A DNA stretch of 64,000 bases from an uncultured Thiotrichaceae bacterium (GTDB lineage Bacteria > Pseudomonadota > Gammaproteobacteria > Thiotrichales > Thiotrichaceae), in the NCBI GenBank assembly GCA_902727985.1, contig CACVAY010000141.1, positions 1 through 64,000 on the forward strand, given 5' to 3'. This document shows positions 1 through 9,526 of this stretch, in pieces. Below the pieces are notes generated by a model. That model was not told the origin of the DNA. It did no database searches and saw only the letters and a list, made by a program, of their open reading frames with translations. Each line of letters opens with the position of its first letter. Position 1 is the stretch's first letter. Both the position numbers and the translations under genes were made by a program.

Positions 1-39
1 TTGTCTACAATTGCCCGACTCTAAAAAAAGGCAGCCACT

Positions 40-2871
40 ATGCTCGACTTCGCCCCAGGACAACGATGGATCAACGACGCCCAACTTGAGAACGGTCTTG
101 GCACCGTTTTAAAATGTGATCAACGCTCGGTGACGATCTTGTTTATGGCAACGGGCGAGACTTTTATCTACTCCCGACAGAGCGCACCTTTAACCCGCGT
201 TCGCTTCTCTGAAGGCGACAAAATTCTAAGCCATGATGATGAAGCAATCACCGTCAGAGAGGTTCTTGAAGATGATGGCCTACTGATTTATCGAGGTGTT
301 AATGAGCAAGGTGAACCTACCGACCTTCTCGAAAGTTTGCTAAATAACTTCATTCAGCTAAACCGCCCTTCTGAGCGTCTGTTCAATAAGCAAATCGATT
401 CTCCAAAATGGTTTGATTTACGCCTGCAAACCTTACAGCACATGAACCGTTTGGCTCATTCTGAATTGCGCGGTTTGATTGGCGGCCGAACCAGCCTAAT
501 TCCTCATCAGTTATATATCGCCCATGAAGTCGCGAATCGCTATGCGCCACGGGTTTTATTAGCGGATGAAGTTGGCTTGGGTAAAACCATCGAAGCAGGC
601 ATGATCCTGCATCAACAATTACTCACTGAACGTGCGCGTCGTATCTTGATTGTTGTGCCAGAAAGCTTGGTGCATCAGTGGCTGGTTGAGATGTTGCGTC
701 GATTTAACTTACTGTTTCATGTCTTCGATGAACAACGCTGCATGGATATTCTGGAAAGTGGTGAAGCTGAAAATCCGTTTATGTCTGAGCAACTGGTTTT
801 ATGCTCACAAGAATTTTTAACGAATTCCGCATTGAATTTTGCACTTTGCGTGGAAAGCGAGTGGGATTTACTGGTTGTGGATGAGGCGCATCATTTGCAA
901 TGGTCTGAAGATAACATCAGCCCTGAGTATGCGGTGATCGAAGAGCTGGCTTTGCAAACGAAAGGAGTCTTGCTACTCACCGCCACGCCAGAACAGCTTG
1001 GCAAGCAAGGCCACTTTGCCCGTTTACGTTTACTCGACCCTGATCGTTTCCCCAACTTCCAACAATTTGTGGAAGAAGAACAGCACTATCAACCTATCGC
1101 TAAAGCGATAAATCTATTGATGGATGAAGCCGACTTTGATAACGAAGCATTAGATACCCTGGCTGCCTTTATCACTGAAGATGATAATCTCGCCTTGCTG
1201 GAAGTGTTACAAGACGCTTCTGCTGACGAAGAAACTCAATATGATGCGCGTGTACAACTGGTCGAGCACTTACTTGATCGCCATGGCACAGGCCGAGTAC
1301 TCCTGAGAAATACCAGAAGTGCTGTAGAAGGCTTCCCCGAACGTCATGTTACTGGCTATCCATTACCACTACCTGTCGAATACGAAGGTGTCGAGGAGCC
1401 ACACTTACTCACTCCTGAATTATCGAACACGCAATGGACAAGCTTTGATCCTCGTTTGGAATGGCTGTCTACTTTCTTGCTCAAGCAAACCAGTAAGACA
1501 CTCGTTATCACCGCAACCGCACAATCTGCCTTGGAAATTGCAGAATACATGCGCGTACAACACGCACTGCATGTAGCGGTATTCCATGAAGGGATGAGCT
1601 TGATTGAGCGCGACCGTGGCGCGGCTTTCTTTGCGGATATGGAAGATGGCGCACCGGCGTTGATTTGTTCTGAGATTGGTAGTGAGGGACGTAACTTCCA
1701 ATTTGCGCATCATTTAGTGATGTTTGATTTACCGGAAAACCCTGATCTATTGGAACAGCGAATTGGTCGCCTGGATCGTATTGGACAGACTGAAACTATT
1801 CAACTGCATGTTCCCTATTTGGAAAAATCTGCACAAGCCACCCTCTTCCGTTGGTACAACGAAGGCCTTGGAGCTTTCGTACAAACGTGTCCTGCTGGTC
1901 ATACCATCTATAAATCATTGGGTAATGAGCTTCATCACACCTTACAGACGGGTGAAAACCTCGAAGACTTGATTGTTGCGACACAAATGATGCTTGATGA
2001 GCAAAATGCTGCACTGCAAGCTGGACGTGATCGCTTATTGGAATACAACTCCTGCCGCCATGATATTGCGAACGAACTCGCTGATATGGCGTGGGATGAT
2101 GATCTCAATTCACCGATTGAAGATTATATGGAAAGCTTGTTTGATTGCTATGGTGTGCATAGTGAGGAGCATCGCTACGGTAGCTTCATCATTCGTCCGA
2201 CCGAACACATGCTCACACAAATTCCCGGCCTTGCCGACGATGGCATGACGATTACTTATCGTCGTGATTATGCGCTTTCCAATGAAGATGTACATTTCCT
2301 GAGCTGGGATCATCCACTCGTGCGCGATACGATGGATCTGGTTGCTACTTCCGAGATGGGCAATGCGGCACTAACGGCGATTAAGCATCCACAAATTCCA
2401 GCAGGCTCTTTGTTGCTCGAAACCAGTTTCATTTTGGACAGTAGCTCTGCACGTAACCTCAACAGTAACCGTTACCTACCAGCAACGAATTTGCATATTA
2501 TCGTCGATCAAAATGGCAATGATGTAACAGCCGTGTTGGAAGCGGTGGATTTGGCAACACTTGAAATTTCTGTTGATAAGAAGACGGCTGGCAAGATCAT
2601 TACTCTGAAAGAAAAAGATTGTCGCAAACTTCTAAAAACATCAGAGGAATTAGCTGAAGCCAAGCTACCTGCCATGATGAAGGAAGCACATCATCAAGCC
2701 AACCTGGCATTGGATAATGAGATTAATCGCTTGCTTGCGCTGCAACAGGTAAATCCCAATATTCGTAACGACGAAATTGATTACTACAAGGCTCAGAAAG
2801 ACGCGATTAATACAGCGCTAGATAATGCACAACTCCGTTTGGATTCGATTCGTATTATTGTTACCACATAA
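40..2871 (+). CDS. rapA: RNA polymerase-associated protein RapA (SNF2-family ATPase)
   Basis: 943 aa; N-terminal FAPGQRW..., Walker A DEVGLGKTIEAG, DEAH box, SNF2 C-terminal motif EQRIGRLDRIGQ. Confidence 0.96.
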   Translation: MLDFAPGQRWINDAQLENGLGTVLKCDQRSVTILFMATGETFIYSRQSAPLTRVRFSEGDKILSHDDEAITVREVLEDDGLLIYRGVNEQGEPTDLLESLLNNFIQLNRPSERLFNKQIDSPKWFDLRLQTLQHMNRLAHSELRGLIGGRTSLIPHQLYIAHEVANRYAPRVLLADEVGLGKTIEAGMILHQQLLTERARRILIVVPESLVHQWLVEMLRRFNLLFHVFDEQRCMDILESGEAENPFMSEQLVLCSQEFLTNSALNFALCVESEWDLLVVDEAHHLQWSEDNISPEYAVIEELALQTKGVLLLTATPEQLGKQGHFARLRLLDPDRFPNFQQFVEEEQHYQPIAKAINLLMDEADFDNEALDTLAAFITEDDNLALLEVLQDASADEETQYDARVQLVEHLLDRHGTGRVLLRNTRSAVEGFPERHVTGYPLPLPVEYEGVEEPHLLTPELSNTQWTSFDPRLEWLSTFLLKQTSKTLVITATAQSALEIAEYMRVQHALHVAVFHEGMSLIERDRGAAFFADMEDGAPALICSEIGSEGRNFQFAHHLVMFDLPENPDLLEQRIGRLDRIGQTETIQLHVPYLEKSAQATLFRWYNEGLGAFVQTCPAGHTIYKSLGNELHHTLQTGENLEDLIVATQMMLDEQNAALQAGRDRLLEYNSCRHDIANELADMAWDDDLNSPIEDYMESLFDCYGVHSEEHRYGSFIIRPTEHMLTQIPGLADDGMTITYRRDYALSNEDVHFLSWDHPLVRDTMDLVATSEMGNAALTAIKHPQIPAGSLLLETSFILDSSSARNLNSNRYLPATNLHIIVDQNGNDVTAVLEAVDLATLEISVDKKTAGKIITLKEKDCRKLLKTSEELAEAKLPAMMKEAHHQANLALDNEINRLLALQQVNPNIRNDEIDYYKAQKDAINTALDNAQLRLDSIRIIVTT

Positions 2872-3421
2872 GATCATCTGGTACTTGGTAATCCGCATAC
2901 GGATCATCTTCGTCGACTTGGTCGCTGGCTTGTGAATCATTGAGCAATACGATTGCTTCGGCATTACGTTCATTGATTTTGCTAGCGGCAATCGCAGGAA
3001 TCAGCGCATAGCCTTCACCATAAACGGCAATGGCAATTTTTCCGCGACTGATCAAATCATGGTTTACTGAAGAAACCAGCAGTGATTTCACTTTACCCGC
3101 ATGGCTAAAGTTGTAGGCAATCGCACTATCTTCTTTGCCTTTGCCAAACGCAAAGATCTTATTCATCTCAACGATCTGGCGTACTTGCGCGGCAATGGCT
3201 TTTTGCTCAGCTTCTTGTTTGCGCTGCTCGTTGAGCACCTGACTTTTTTCTTTCTCAGCCTGCATGGCTTTTTCAGCTAATTCAGCCGCTTCATTTCTTA
3301 GCTCAGTCTTATCTTTACGACTTTGTTTCTGCGCTTTTTGCTTTTGCGAATTGATCTTTTTTGCCTTTTTTTTATCGCTCAATCCCGCTTTTAATAATTG
3401 GTCTTGTAAAGAACCTGCCAT
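2861..3421 (-). CDS. DUF2058 family protein (YaiL-like nucleoprotein)
   Basis: 186 aa, MAGSLQDQLLKAGLSDKKKAKK start and charged coiled region typical of DUF2058; 3' end overlaps rapA by 11 bp. Confidence 0.85.
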   Translation of the reverse strand: MAGSLQDQLLKAGLSDKKKAKKINSQKQKAQKQSRKDKTELRNEAAELAEKAMQAEKEKSQVLNEQRKQEAEQKAIAAQVRQIVEMNKIFAFGKGKEDSAIAYNFSHAGKVKSLLVSSVNHDLISRGKIAIAVYGEGYALIPAIAASKINERNAEAIVLLNDSQASDQVDEDDPYADYQVPDDLMW

Positions 3422-3491
3422 AAGTGACTCCCATGCTTTTTTAAGATGGGCAAACTATATCACTGCCACCAATCACTGTGAAATTGAGCTG

Positions 3492-4322
3492 CTACAGATC
3501 ATGTAAACGTTTCACTAAAATATCGACGAGTAAAGGGTGCTCACTAATCAAAGGCGATATGGAAACCGATAACTCGGGATATTGGTTCATAACATTCTGG
3601 CAGATGTCCTCTACATCACCATCTGGTCCAGCATGTCTCCCAGGCAAGAAGAACATCATAATTACCGCCACTGATGTGACTCCTTGCTGAGCCTGCTGAG
3701 TTAAGTAATCCTCAAGCAAGTCACCATTAAAGTCATACTCCTTACCTTCTCTACGTTCCATCACTGCCTGATCAAGTTTGATATGAGCCGGTAAGAGTTG
3801 CCTGGTTGCCTCAGCAAGATGTTTTCTCACATTCGTTACCTTAGCGATGGGTGAACCATGATCAGTGAGCACTGCTCGTGCTGATACATCCTTTTCATCA
3901 ATGCTCTGTAAAATATGATCCTTGATCACTTCAGCCAATGATGCCTCACCATCAGGCATGGGGTACGTCACATCAGCCAGGCGCAGAGTAAAATCACCAA
4001 ACTCTTCTTTTAGGATAGATAGCTTGTCAGGTACAAACGAAGTGAGCGCACGACTCACTCCAAAGAAAAGTGGCAATGCCACAAACTCACGTTCACCCTT
4101 GTGTAATTGCTCACGTAAAAATACCTCAAAAGTATTGGCTGCCTGCCCACCAAGCTGGTCAATCGCAATACGATTGGCATGCATTAGCGATACGGGGTGA
4201 ATAGGTTTCCCTGTGCGCTCACTCACCATTTGCGCAACCTGACGTAATTGCAACGTCGCAGATGCTTGCACAGAACCATTATCAATTAACAAATACGTTG
4301 GCATTACTTTCACTCGTAGCAT
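3492..4322 (-). CDS. CbiX/SirB-like sirohydrochlorin chelatase family protein
   Basis: 276 aa with two chelatase-like halves (LLIDNGS... and VLTDHGSP...). Confidence 0.75.
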   Translation of the reverse strand: MLRVKVMPTYLLIDNGSVQASATLQLRQVAQMVSERTGKPIHPVSLMHANRIAIDQLGGQAANTFEVFLREQLHKGEREFVALPLFFGVSRALTSFVPDKLSILKEEFGDFTLRLADVTYPMPDGEASLAEVIKDHILQSIDEKDVSARAVLTDHGSPIAKVTNVRKHLAEATRQLLPAHIKLDQAVMERREGKEYDFNGDLLEDYLTQQAQQGVTSVAVIMMFFLPGRHAGPDGDVEDICQNVMNQYPELSVSISPLISEHPLLVDILVKRLHDL

Positions 4323-4452
4323 AGAAAGGAAAGCTTTGTACCTTATTATTTAGCTACAGGGCAAACGGCCCTATTTTTGCTGGTCTCTTATGATGAATAA
4401 ACAATAATAATTTGGTGCATGAAGTTTACCTTGCCCTCTTTTAAGGCAGCTC

Positions 4453-4467
4453 TGCATCCTTGATGCA
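4453..4467. promoter_or_regulatory. perfect dyad TGCATC-ctt-GATGCA, possible activator site for the sigma-54-like promoter
   Basis: Perfect 6-bp inverted repeat about 95 bp upstream of the -24/-12 element; a further GGTGCAT (4414-4420) mirrors ATGCACC (4463-4469). Confidence 0.35.
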
Positions 4468-4555
4468 CCTCATCGTTATTAATTTTTCAAAACTTACGCG
4501 CTGTAAAACCTTCTATTCGGGCTATTAGTTAACATCCTTAATAGCTCCTGAAGAC

Positions 4556-4573
4556 TTGGCACAAAATTTGCTT
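4556..4573 (+). promoter_or_regulatory. candidate sigma-54 (-24/-12) promoter upstream of zwf
   Basis: TTGGCACAAAATTTGCTT matches YTGGCACG-N4-TTGCW with exact GG/GC spacing; one mismatch (G to A after GGCAC). Confidence 0.55.
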
Positions 4574-4844
4574 CATAGCATTTAAGGAAAAGCAACAAAG
4601 CATACAGATCAAAACTAGAAACATCACAATTTCTATAGCTGTTGGTTAATCCCTATCAAGGAGAACTCCCTATCTTAATCGACAGGTTATGGGAGTGAGT
4701 TGTTTTGATCAGTTGCATCATGACGTTTATTTCGTTCATTCCAGTCTACCCGAATCAATGTCATTAAGACGTCATTTACATTCGATTAATTACACTCAGT
4801 CAGGTGGACAAGAAACTATCAAAACAACAACATCCGGAGTCAAC

Positions 4845-6311
4845 ATGGCACCTGCGTTACCCACCGTTGATATTGTGATTTTTGGAGGCCATGGTGATTT
4901 GGCCGTTCGAAAAATCATGCCTGCTTTATATCATCTCTTTTCTCAAAACCTGCTGAATCAGGAAAGCCGCATTATCTCTACATCGCACACCCCTCTGAGC
5001 CATGAGGAGCACCTTAGTATTATGCGTAAAAAACTAAAGGAGCATTTACAAAATGGTTTTTTTATTGAGTCCGAATGGACAACATTTGCGGCATGCTTGC
5101 ACTGTATTGTTTTAGACGTTACTCAAACAGAAGACTACACTCCTTTACAAGATCTACTCAACGAATATCCAAAGCGAGACAGGGTTAATTATTTATCAAC
5201 TTCTTCTTCACTTTTTGGTGACATTTGTTCCTCCCTACACCGGAGCAAACTCATTACTCAGCATAGTCGCGTAGTCCTCGAAAAACCGATTGGTCATGAC
5301 TTGCAATCCTTTCAGGAAATAGATGACCAGGTAACGGCTGTTTTTGAAGAATCCGCCATCTATCGTATCGACCATTACTTAGGCAAAGATACCGTGCAAA
5401 ACATTCTGGCTTTGCGCTTCTCCAACGTCTTGTTTATTCCCTTGTGGAATAGCCTTTACATCGATCATGTACAAATTACCGTGGCTGAAGAGGTTGGCTT
5501 GGAAGGTCGCTTGGGCTACTACGATAAATACGGTGCGATGCGCGATATGGTACAAAACCATCTGATGCAATTACTTTGCTTGATTGCCATGGAACCGCCG
5601 AGTAGTTTAAACGGAGATAGTGTGCGCAACGAAAAAGTTAAGGTGCTTAAATCACTGCGTAAAATGTCTCCCCCAGAAATCTCGCAAAAAACCGTACGTG
5701 GGCAATATCGCGCAGGTATGAATAAGGGAAGTTCAGTACCTGGCTATCTCGATGAAGGAGAAGAACCCTTAGTCAGTGATACTGAGACCTTTGTTGCACT
5801 ACGTGCCGATATCGACAACTGGACATGGAGAGGCGTGCCCTTTTATTTACGTACGGGAAAACGCATGCCAAAACGTTATTCCGAAATCATTATCCAGTTC
5901 AAGAATGTTCCTCATTCAGTCTTCCCTAAAGGCGGTAAGTGCATTCAGGAGAATAAGCTCATCATTCGTTTACAGCCAGAGGAAAGTATTACACTAAGTA
6001 TTATGAATAAGGTTCCGGGGCTCACTCAAGGTATACGTTTGCGCCCTGTTGAACTGGATCTCAATATTCCTGAAAACTCTCCACGTACCCCTACGGCTTA
6101 TGAACGCTTAATTCTTGATGTAATTAATAAGGATTCCACTTTATTTATGCGTCGTGATGAAGTCGAAGCTGCGTGGGTATGGGCCGATACCATCCTGCAG
6201 ACTTGGCAGGAAGACGCGCAGCCCGTCAAACACTATCAAGCAGGCACCTACGGCCCAACCTCATCCATCGCACTGATTGAACGTGATGGCAGGAGCTGGC
6301 ATGAAGAATAA
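4845..6311 (+). CDS. zwf: glucose-6-phosphate 1-dehydrogenase
   Basis: Conserved YRIDHYLGKDTVQN, EKPIGHD and FYLRTGKRM motifs; start chosen at ATG 4845 after CCGGAG rather than the track's 4689. Confidence 0.95.
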   Translation: MAPALPTVDIVIFGGHGDLAVRKIMPALYHLFSQNLLNQESRIISTSHTPLSHEEHLSIMRKKLKEHLQNGFFIESEWTTFAACLHCIVLDVTQTEDYTPLQDLLNEYPKRDRVNYLSTSSSLFGDICSSLHRSKLITQHSRVVLEKPIGHDLQSFQEIDDQVTAVFEESAIYRIDHYLGKDTVQNILALRFSNVLFIPLWNSLYIDHVQITVAEEVGLEGRLGYYDKYGAMRDMVQNHLMQLLCLIAMEPPSSLNGDSVRNEKVKVLKSLRKMSPPEISQKTVRGQYRAGMNKGSSVPGYLDEGEEPLVSDTETFVALRADIDNWTWRGVPFYLRTGKRMPKRYSEIIIQFKNVPHSVFPKGGKCIQENKLIIRLQPEESITLSIMNKVPGLTQGIRLRPVELDLNIPENSPRTPTAYERLILDVINKDSTLFMRRDEVEAAWVWADTILQTWQEDAQPVKHYQAGTYGPTSSIALIERDGRSWHEE

Positions 6312-6313
6312 AC

Positions 6314-8155
6314 ATGGAGAACGAGATCATGCATAAACAAATTCAGACGGTAACAGATGCAATCATTGAACGCAGTAAACCCTACCGCGAGATTTATCTG
6401 CAACGGATTGACGCTGCACAGCAAACAGGTGTCAATCGACAGGTCTTGGGTTGTAGTAATCTAGCACATGGCTTTGCTGCCTGCCCTGCTTCGGAAAAAG
6501 CCTTATTAGCCGATACCAAAGCAGCCAATATTGCTATTGTTTCAGCCTACAACGATATGCTCTCGGCACATCAACCTCTAGCCGTTTATCCTGCAATAAT
6601 CAAGGATGAATGCCAGCAACAAGGCGTTACTGCACAATTTGCCGGTGGTGTACCTGCCATGTGTGATGGCGTGACACAATCCCAACCGGGGATGGAGTTA
6701 AGCTTATTCAGCCGCGACGTTATTGCGCAAGCGACTGCTATCGCCTTATCGCACAATATGTTTGATGGCGCTTTGTACCTTGGTGTGTGTGACAAGATTG
6801 TGCCAGGTTTACTGATGGGAGCATTAAGTTTTGGGCATTTACCCGCCGCTTTTATTCCTGCTGGCCCCATGCGTTCCGGGGTGAGCAATTCTGAAAAAGC
6901 CCAAGTCCGTCAAGCATTCGCTCAGGGTAAGGTCGATGAAAAAGAATTATTACGGGTCGAAGCAGGTTCTTATCATAGCCCCGGTACTTGCACATTTTAT
7001 GGTACTGCCAATAGTAATCAGATGCTCATGGAAATCATGGGGCTACATTTACCCGGCTCTTCATTCGTCAACGCCAATACCCCTCTGCGAGATGCGCTCA
7101 CCCGTTATGCAACGCAGCAAGTCATTAAGCTAACTGACACCCAAGGTGAGTACCTCCCTATCGGAAAAATGCTGGATGAAAAGAGCTTTGTCAATGCCAT
7201 TATCGGCCTTTTGGCAACAGGCGGTTCTAGCAATCATACGTTGCATATTATTGCGATGGCACGAGTAGCCGGTATTGTGATTAACTGGAGCGATTTTCAT
7301 GCACTATCCCGTTGCATCCCACTGCTCACTCGTCTGTATCCAAATGGCAGTGCTGACGTTAATCATTTTCATCAACAGGGCGGTATGCCAGTTGTTATTA
7401 AAGCATTACTATCAGAAGGCTTATTGCATGAAAACGTGCAAACCATCATGGGTAAAGGGCTTAAAAAATACTGTCACTTACCTCAGCTAATCGATGACGA
7501 ATTAGTCTGGTATGAAGCAACTGATTTAGCAAAAGATAACGGCGTTATCAGTCCCGCCAGTAAGCCATTTGATACCCAGGGTGGCTTGAATATCTTAGAC
7601 GGTAATATTGGTCGCAGTGTCATCAAATCCTCTGCCCTCAAACCTGAGCACCGACGTATCGAAGCGGAAGCTCGTGTTTTCGATTCCCAAGAAGCCTTAC
7701 AACAGGCTTACCAAGAAGGTGAACTCAATCGTGATTTTGTTGCAGTGGTGCGTTTTCAAGGCCCGAAAGCAAATGGCATGCCGGAACTTCATGGGCTCTT
7801 ACCGGCGATGGGCTCGCTGCAAGATGCAGGATATCAAGTAGCCATTATCACTGATGGTCGTATGTCTGGCGCGTCAGGCAAGGTAGCCTCTGCCATTCAT
7901 ATGACGCCCGAGGCATTGGCAGAGGGTGTCATCGGCAAAATTCAGAATGGCGACATGATTCGCCTTGATGTCGATGAAGGTCGTGTAGAGCTATTAGTCG
8001 CCGATGAAATCATCGCACAGCGCGAAACCGCAGAAAGTCATTTATCAGCGAATGAGTTTGGCATGGGGCGAGAGTTATTTGCCCCCATGCGACGGAGCGT
8101 GTCTAGCGCTGAAGATGGCGCAACAATCTTTACGCTACCCGGAGCAGCCTTATGA
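6314..8155 (+). CDS. edd: 6-phosphogluconate dehydratase
   Basis: 613 aa IlvD/Edd family; GGSSNHTLH, ITDGRMSGASGKV; 2 nt after zwf stop. Confidence 0.96.
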   Translation: MENEIMHKQIQTVTDAIIERSKPYREIYLQRIDAAQQTGVNRQVLGCSNLAHGFAACPASEKALLADTKAANIAIVSAYNDMLSAHQPLAVYPAIIKDECQQQGVTAQFAGGVPAMCDGVTQSQPGMELSLFSRDVIAQATAIALSHNMFDGALYLGVCDKIVPGLLMGALSFGHLPAAFIPAGPMRSGVSNSEKAQVRQAFAQGKVDEKELLRVEAGSYHSPGTCTFYGTANSNQMLMEIMGLHLPGSSFVNANTPLRDALTRYATQQVIKLTDTQGEYLPIGKMLDEKSFVNAIIGLLATGGSSNHTLHIIAMARVAGIVINWSDFHALSRCIPLLTRLYPNGSADVNHFHQQGGMPVVIKALLSEGLLHENVQTIMGKGLKKYCHLPQLIDDELVWYEATDLAKDNGVISPASKPFDTQGGLNILDGNIGRSVIKSSALKPEHRRIEAEARVFDSQEALQQAYQEGELNRDFVAVVRFQGPKANGMPELHGLLPAMGSLQDAGYQVAIITDGRMSGASGKVASAIHMTPEALAEGVIGKIQNGDMIRLDVDEGRVELLVADEIIAQRETAESHLSANEFGMGRELFAPMRRSVSSAEDGATIFTLPGAAL

Positions 8156-8784
8156 ATACTTTAAGTCCCGCAGACATCATGAGCGTTTCACCAATTATTC
8201 CAGTGATTGCCATCGATGATGCAGACCATGCCGTCGATCTTGCTCATGCCTTGATGGATGGCGGCATCAAGGTGCTGGAAATTACCTTGCGAACCCCCGC
8301 AGCCCTTGCATCTATTAAAAAGATTAGTGCAGCAATACCCGATGCTGTTGTCGGTGCAGGAACGGTACTAACAACGGATGACTTATCGAACGTCATCGAC
8401 GCAGGTGCCAGTTTCGCGATCAGCCCAGGGAGTACACCCAAATTACTCAAAACCGCGCAAGCAGAGAAATTTCCCTTATTACCAGGCGTTGCTACTGCAT
8501 CAGAAATCATGCAAGGTATGGATTTAGGCTATAACCACTTCAAACTTTTTCCAGCTGTCACAGCAGGAGGTGTGGGTGCTTTGAAATCTTTTTCTGGCCC
8601 TTTCCCTCAAGCTCGCTTCTGCCCAACTGGTGGCATCAGTATGACCAATATGAACGAGTTTTTAACACTAGAAAACGTGATTTGTGTGGGGGGGTCTTGG
8701 ATAGCCCCGCAAGCCTTGGTACAAACAGGCAATTTTGCTGAAATAACTCACATAACGGCTAAATCACTAAAGGAGCTCAAATGA
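8152..8784 (+). CDS. eda: 2-dehydro-3-deoxy-phosphogluconate (KDPG) aldolase
   Basis: 210 aa; GGIKVLEITLRTP, FKLFPA, PTGGIS motifs; ATGA overlap with edd. Confidence 0.96.
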   Translation: MNTLSPADIMSVSPIIPVIAIDDADHAVDLAHALMDGGIKVLEITLRTPAALASIKKISAAIPDAVVGAGTVLTTDDLSNVIDAGASFAISPGSTPKLLKTAQAEKFPLLPGVATASEIMQGMDLGYNHFKLFPAVTAGGVGALKSFSGPFPQARFCPTGGISMTNMNEFLTLENVICVGGSWIAPQALVQTGNFAEITHITAKSLKELK

Positions 8785-9485
8785 ATAACGTATTGAGAAC
8801 CCCCATTTCAGAATCACAATGGATCAGCTACAAAAATGCTGGGGCGGTTGCCAAAGCAGTCTGTGATGCTATTCGCATTGCAGAAAAAGCCGCTATTGAA
8901 GAACATGGTGCATTCAAAATCGTACTTGCTGGAGGAACCACTCCTAAACACATCTATCAATTGCTAGCGAAGGAAAAGCACGACTGGGAGCACTGGCATG
9001 TTTATCTGGGGGATGAACGTTGCTTACCCGTTGATGACCCTGAACGCAATAGCCTGATGATTCAAGAAAACTTTCTAGATCATGTCGATATACCAAAAGA
9101 CCAGATTCATATGATCCCTGCCGAGCTGGGCGCGGAAAAAGCAGCACAAGTTTATGCCACAACCATCAAGGATGTTTTGCCCTTTGATCTGGTTTTATTG
9201 GGCATGGGTGAAGACGGTCATACCGCTAGTTTATTTCCTCAACATAAAAACCCATCAAATACTTTCGTTCATGCAGTCTACGACGCACCAAAACCTCCTG
9301 TGCACCGGGTAAGTATGAGTATTCAGTGTTTAAGCAATACAATTGTTGCATTTTTGATCATTACGGGTAAAAGTAAGCAACAAGCTATAGGCACATGGCG
9401 CACAGGGGAAGATTTACCCATTGCATATATCTCTGCAAAAGAAAGTTTGAAGGTCATGCTCGACCATGACGCCTTAGGCATATAA
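8781..9485 (+). CDS. pgl: 6-phosphogluconolactonase
   Basis: 234 aa; LAGGTTPKHIYQLL, YLGDERCLP, GMGEDGHTASLFP; ATGA overlap with eda. Confidence 0.95.
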   Translation: MNNVLRTPISESQWISYKNAGAVAKAVCDAIRIAEKAAIEEHGAFKIVLAGGTTPKHIYQLLAKEKHDWEHWHVYLGDERCLPVDDPERNSLMIQENFLDHVDIPKDQIHMIPAELGAEKAAQVYATTIKDVLPFDLVLLGMGEDGHTASLFPQHKNPSNTFVHAVYDAPKPPVHRVSMSIQCLSNTIVAFLIITGKSKQQAIGTWRTGEDLPIAYISAKESLKVMLDHDALGI

Positions 9486-9526
9486 CATGCTAGGATAATC
9501 TTACACGCCAGAAGAAACCTCTAAAA

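Noticed and set aside
4689-4844. N-terminal 52-aa extension of Zwf as given in the ORF track
   Set aside because: Conserved Zwf sequence begins at 4845 with a better RBS; extension kept only as a finding about the leader.
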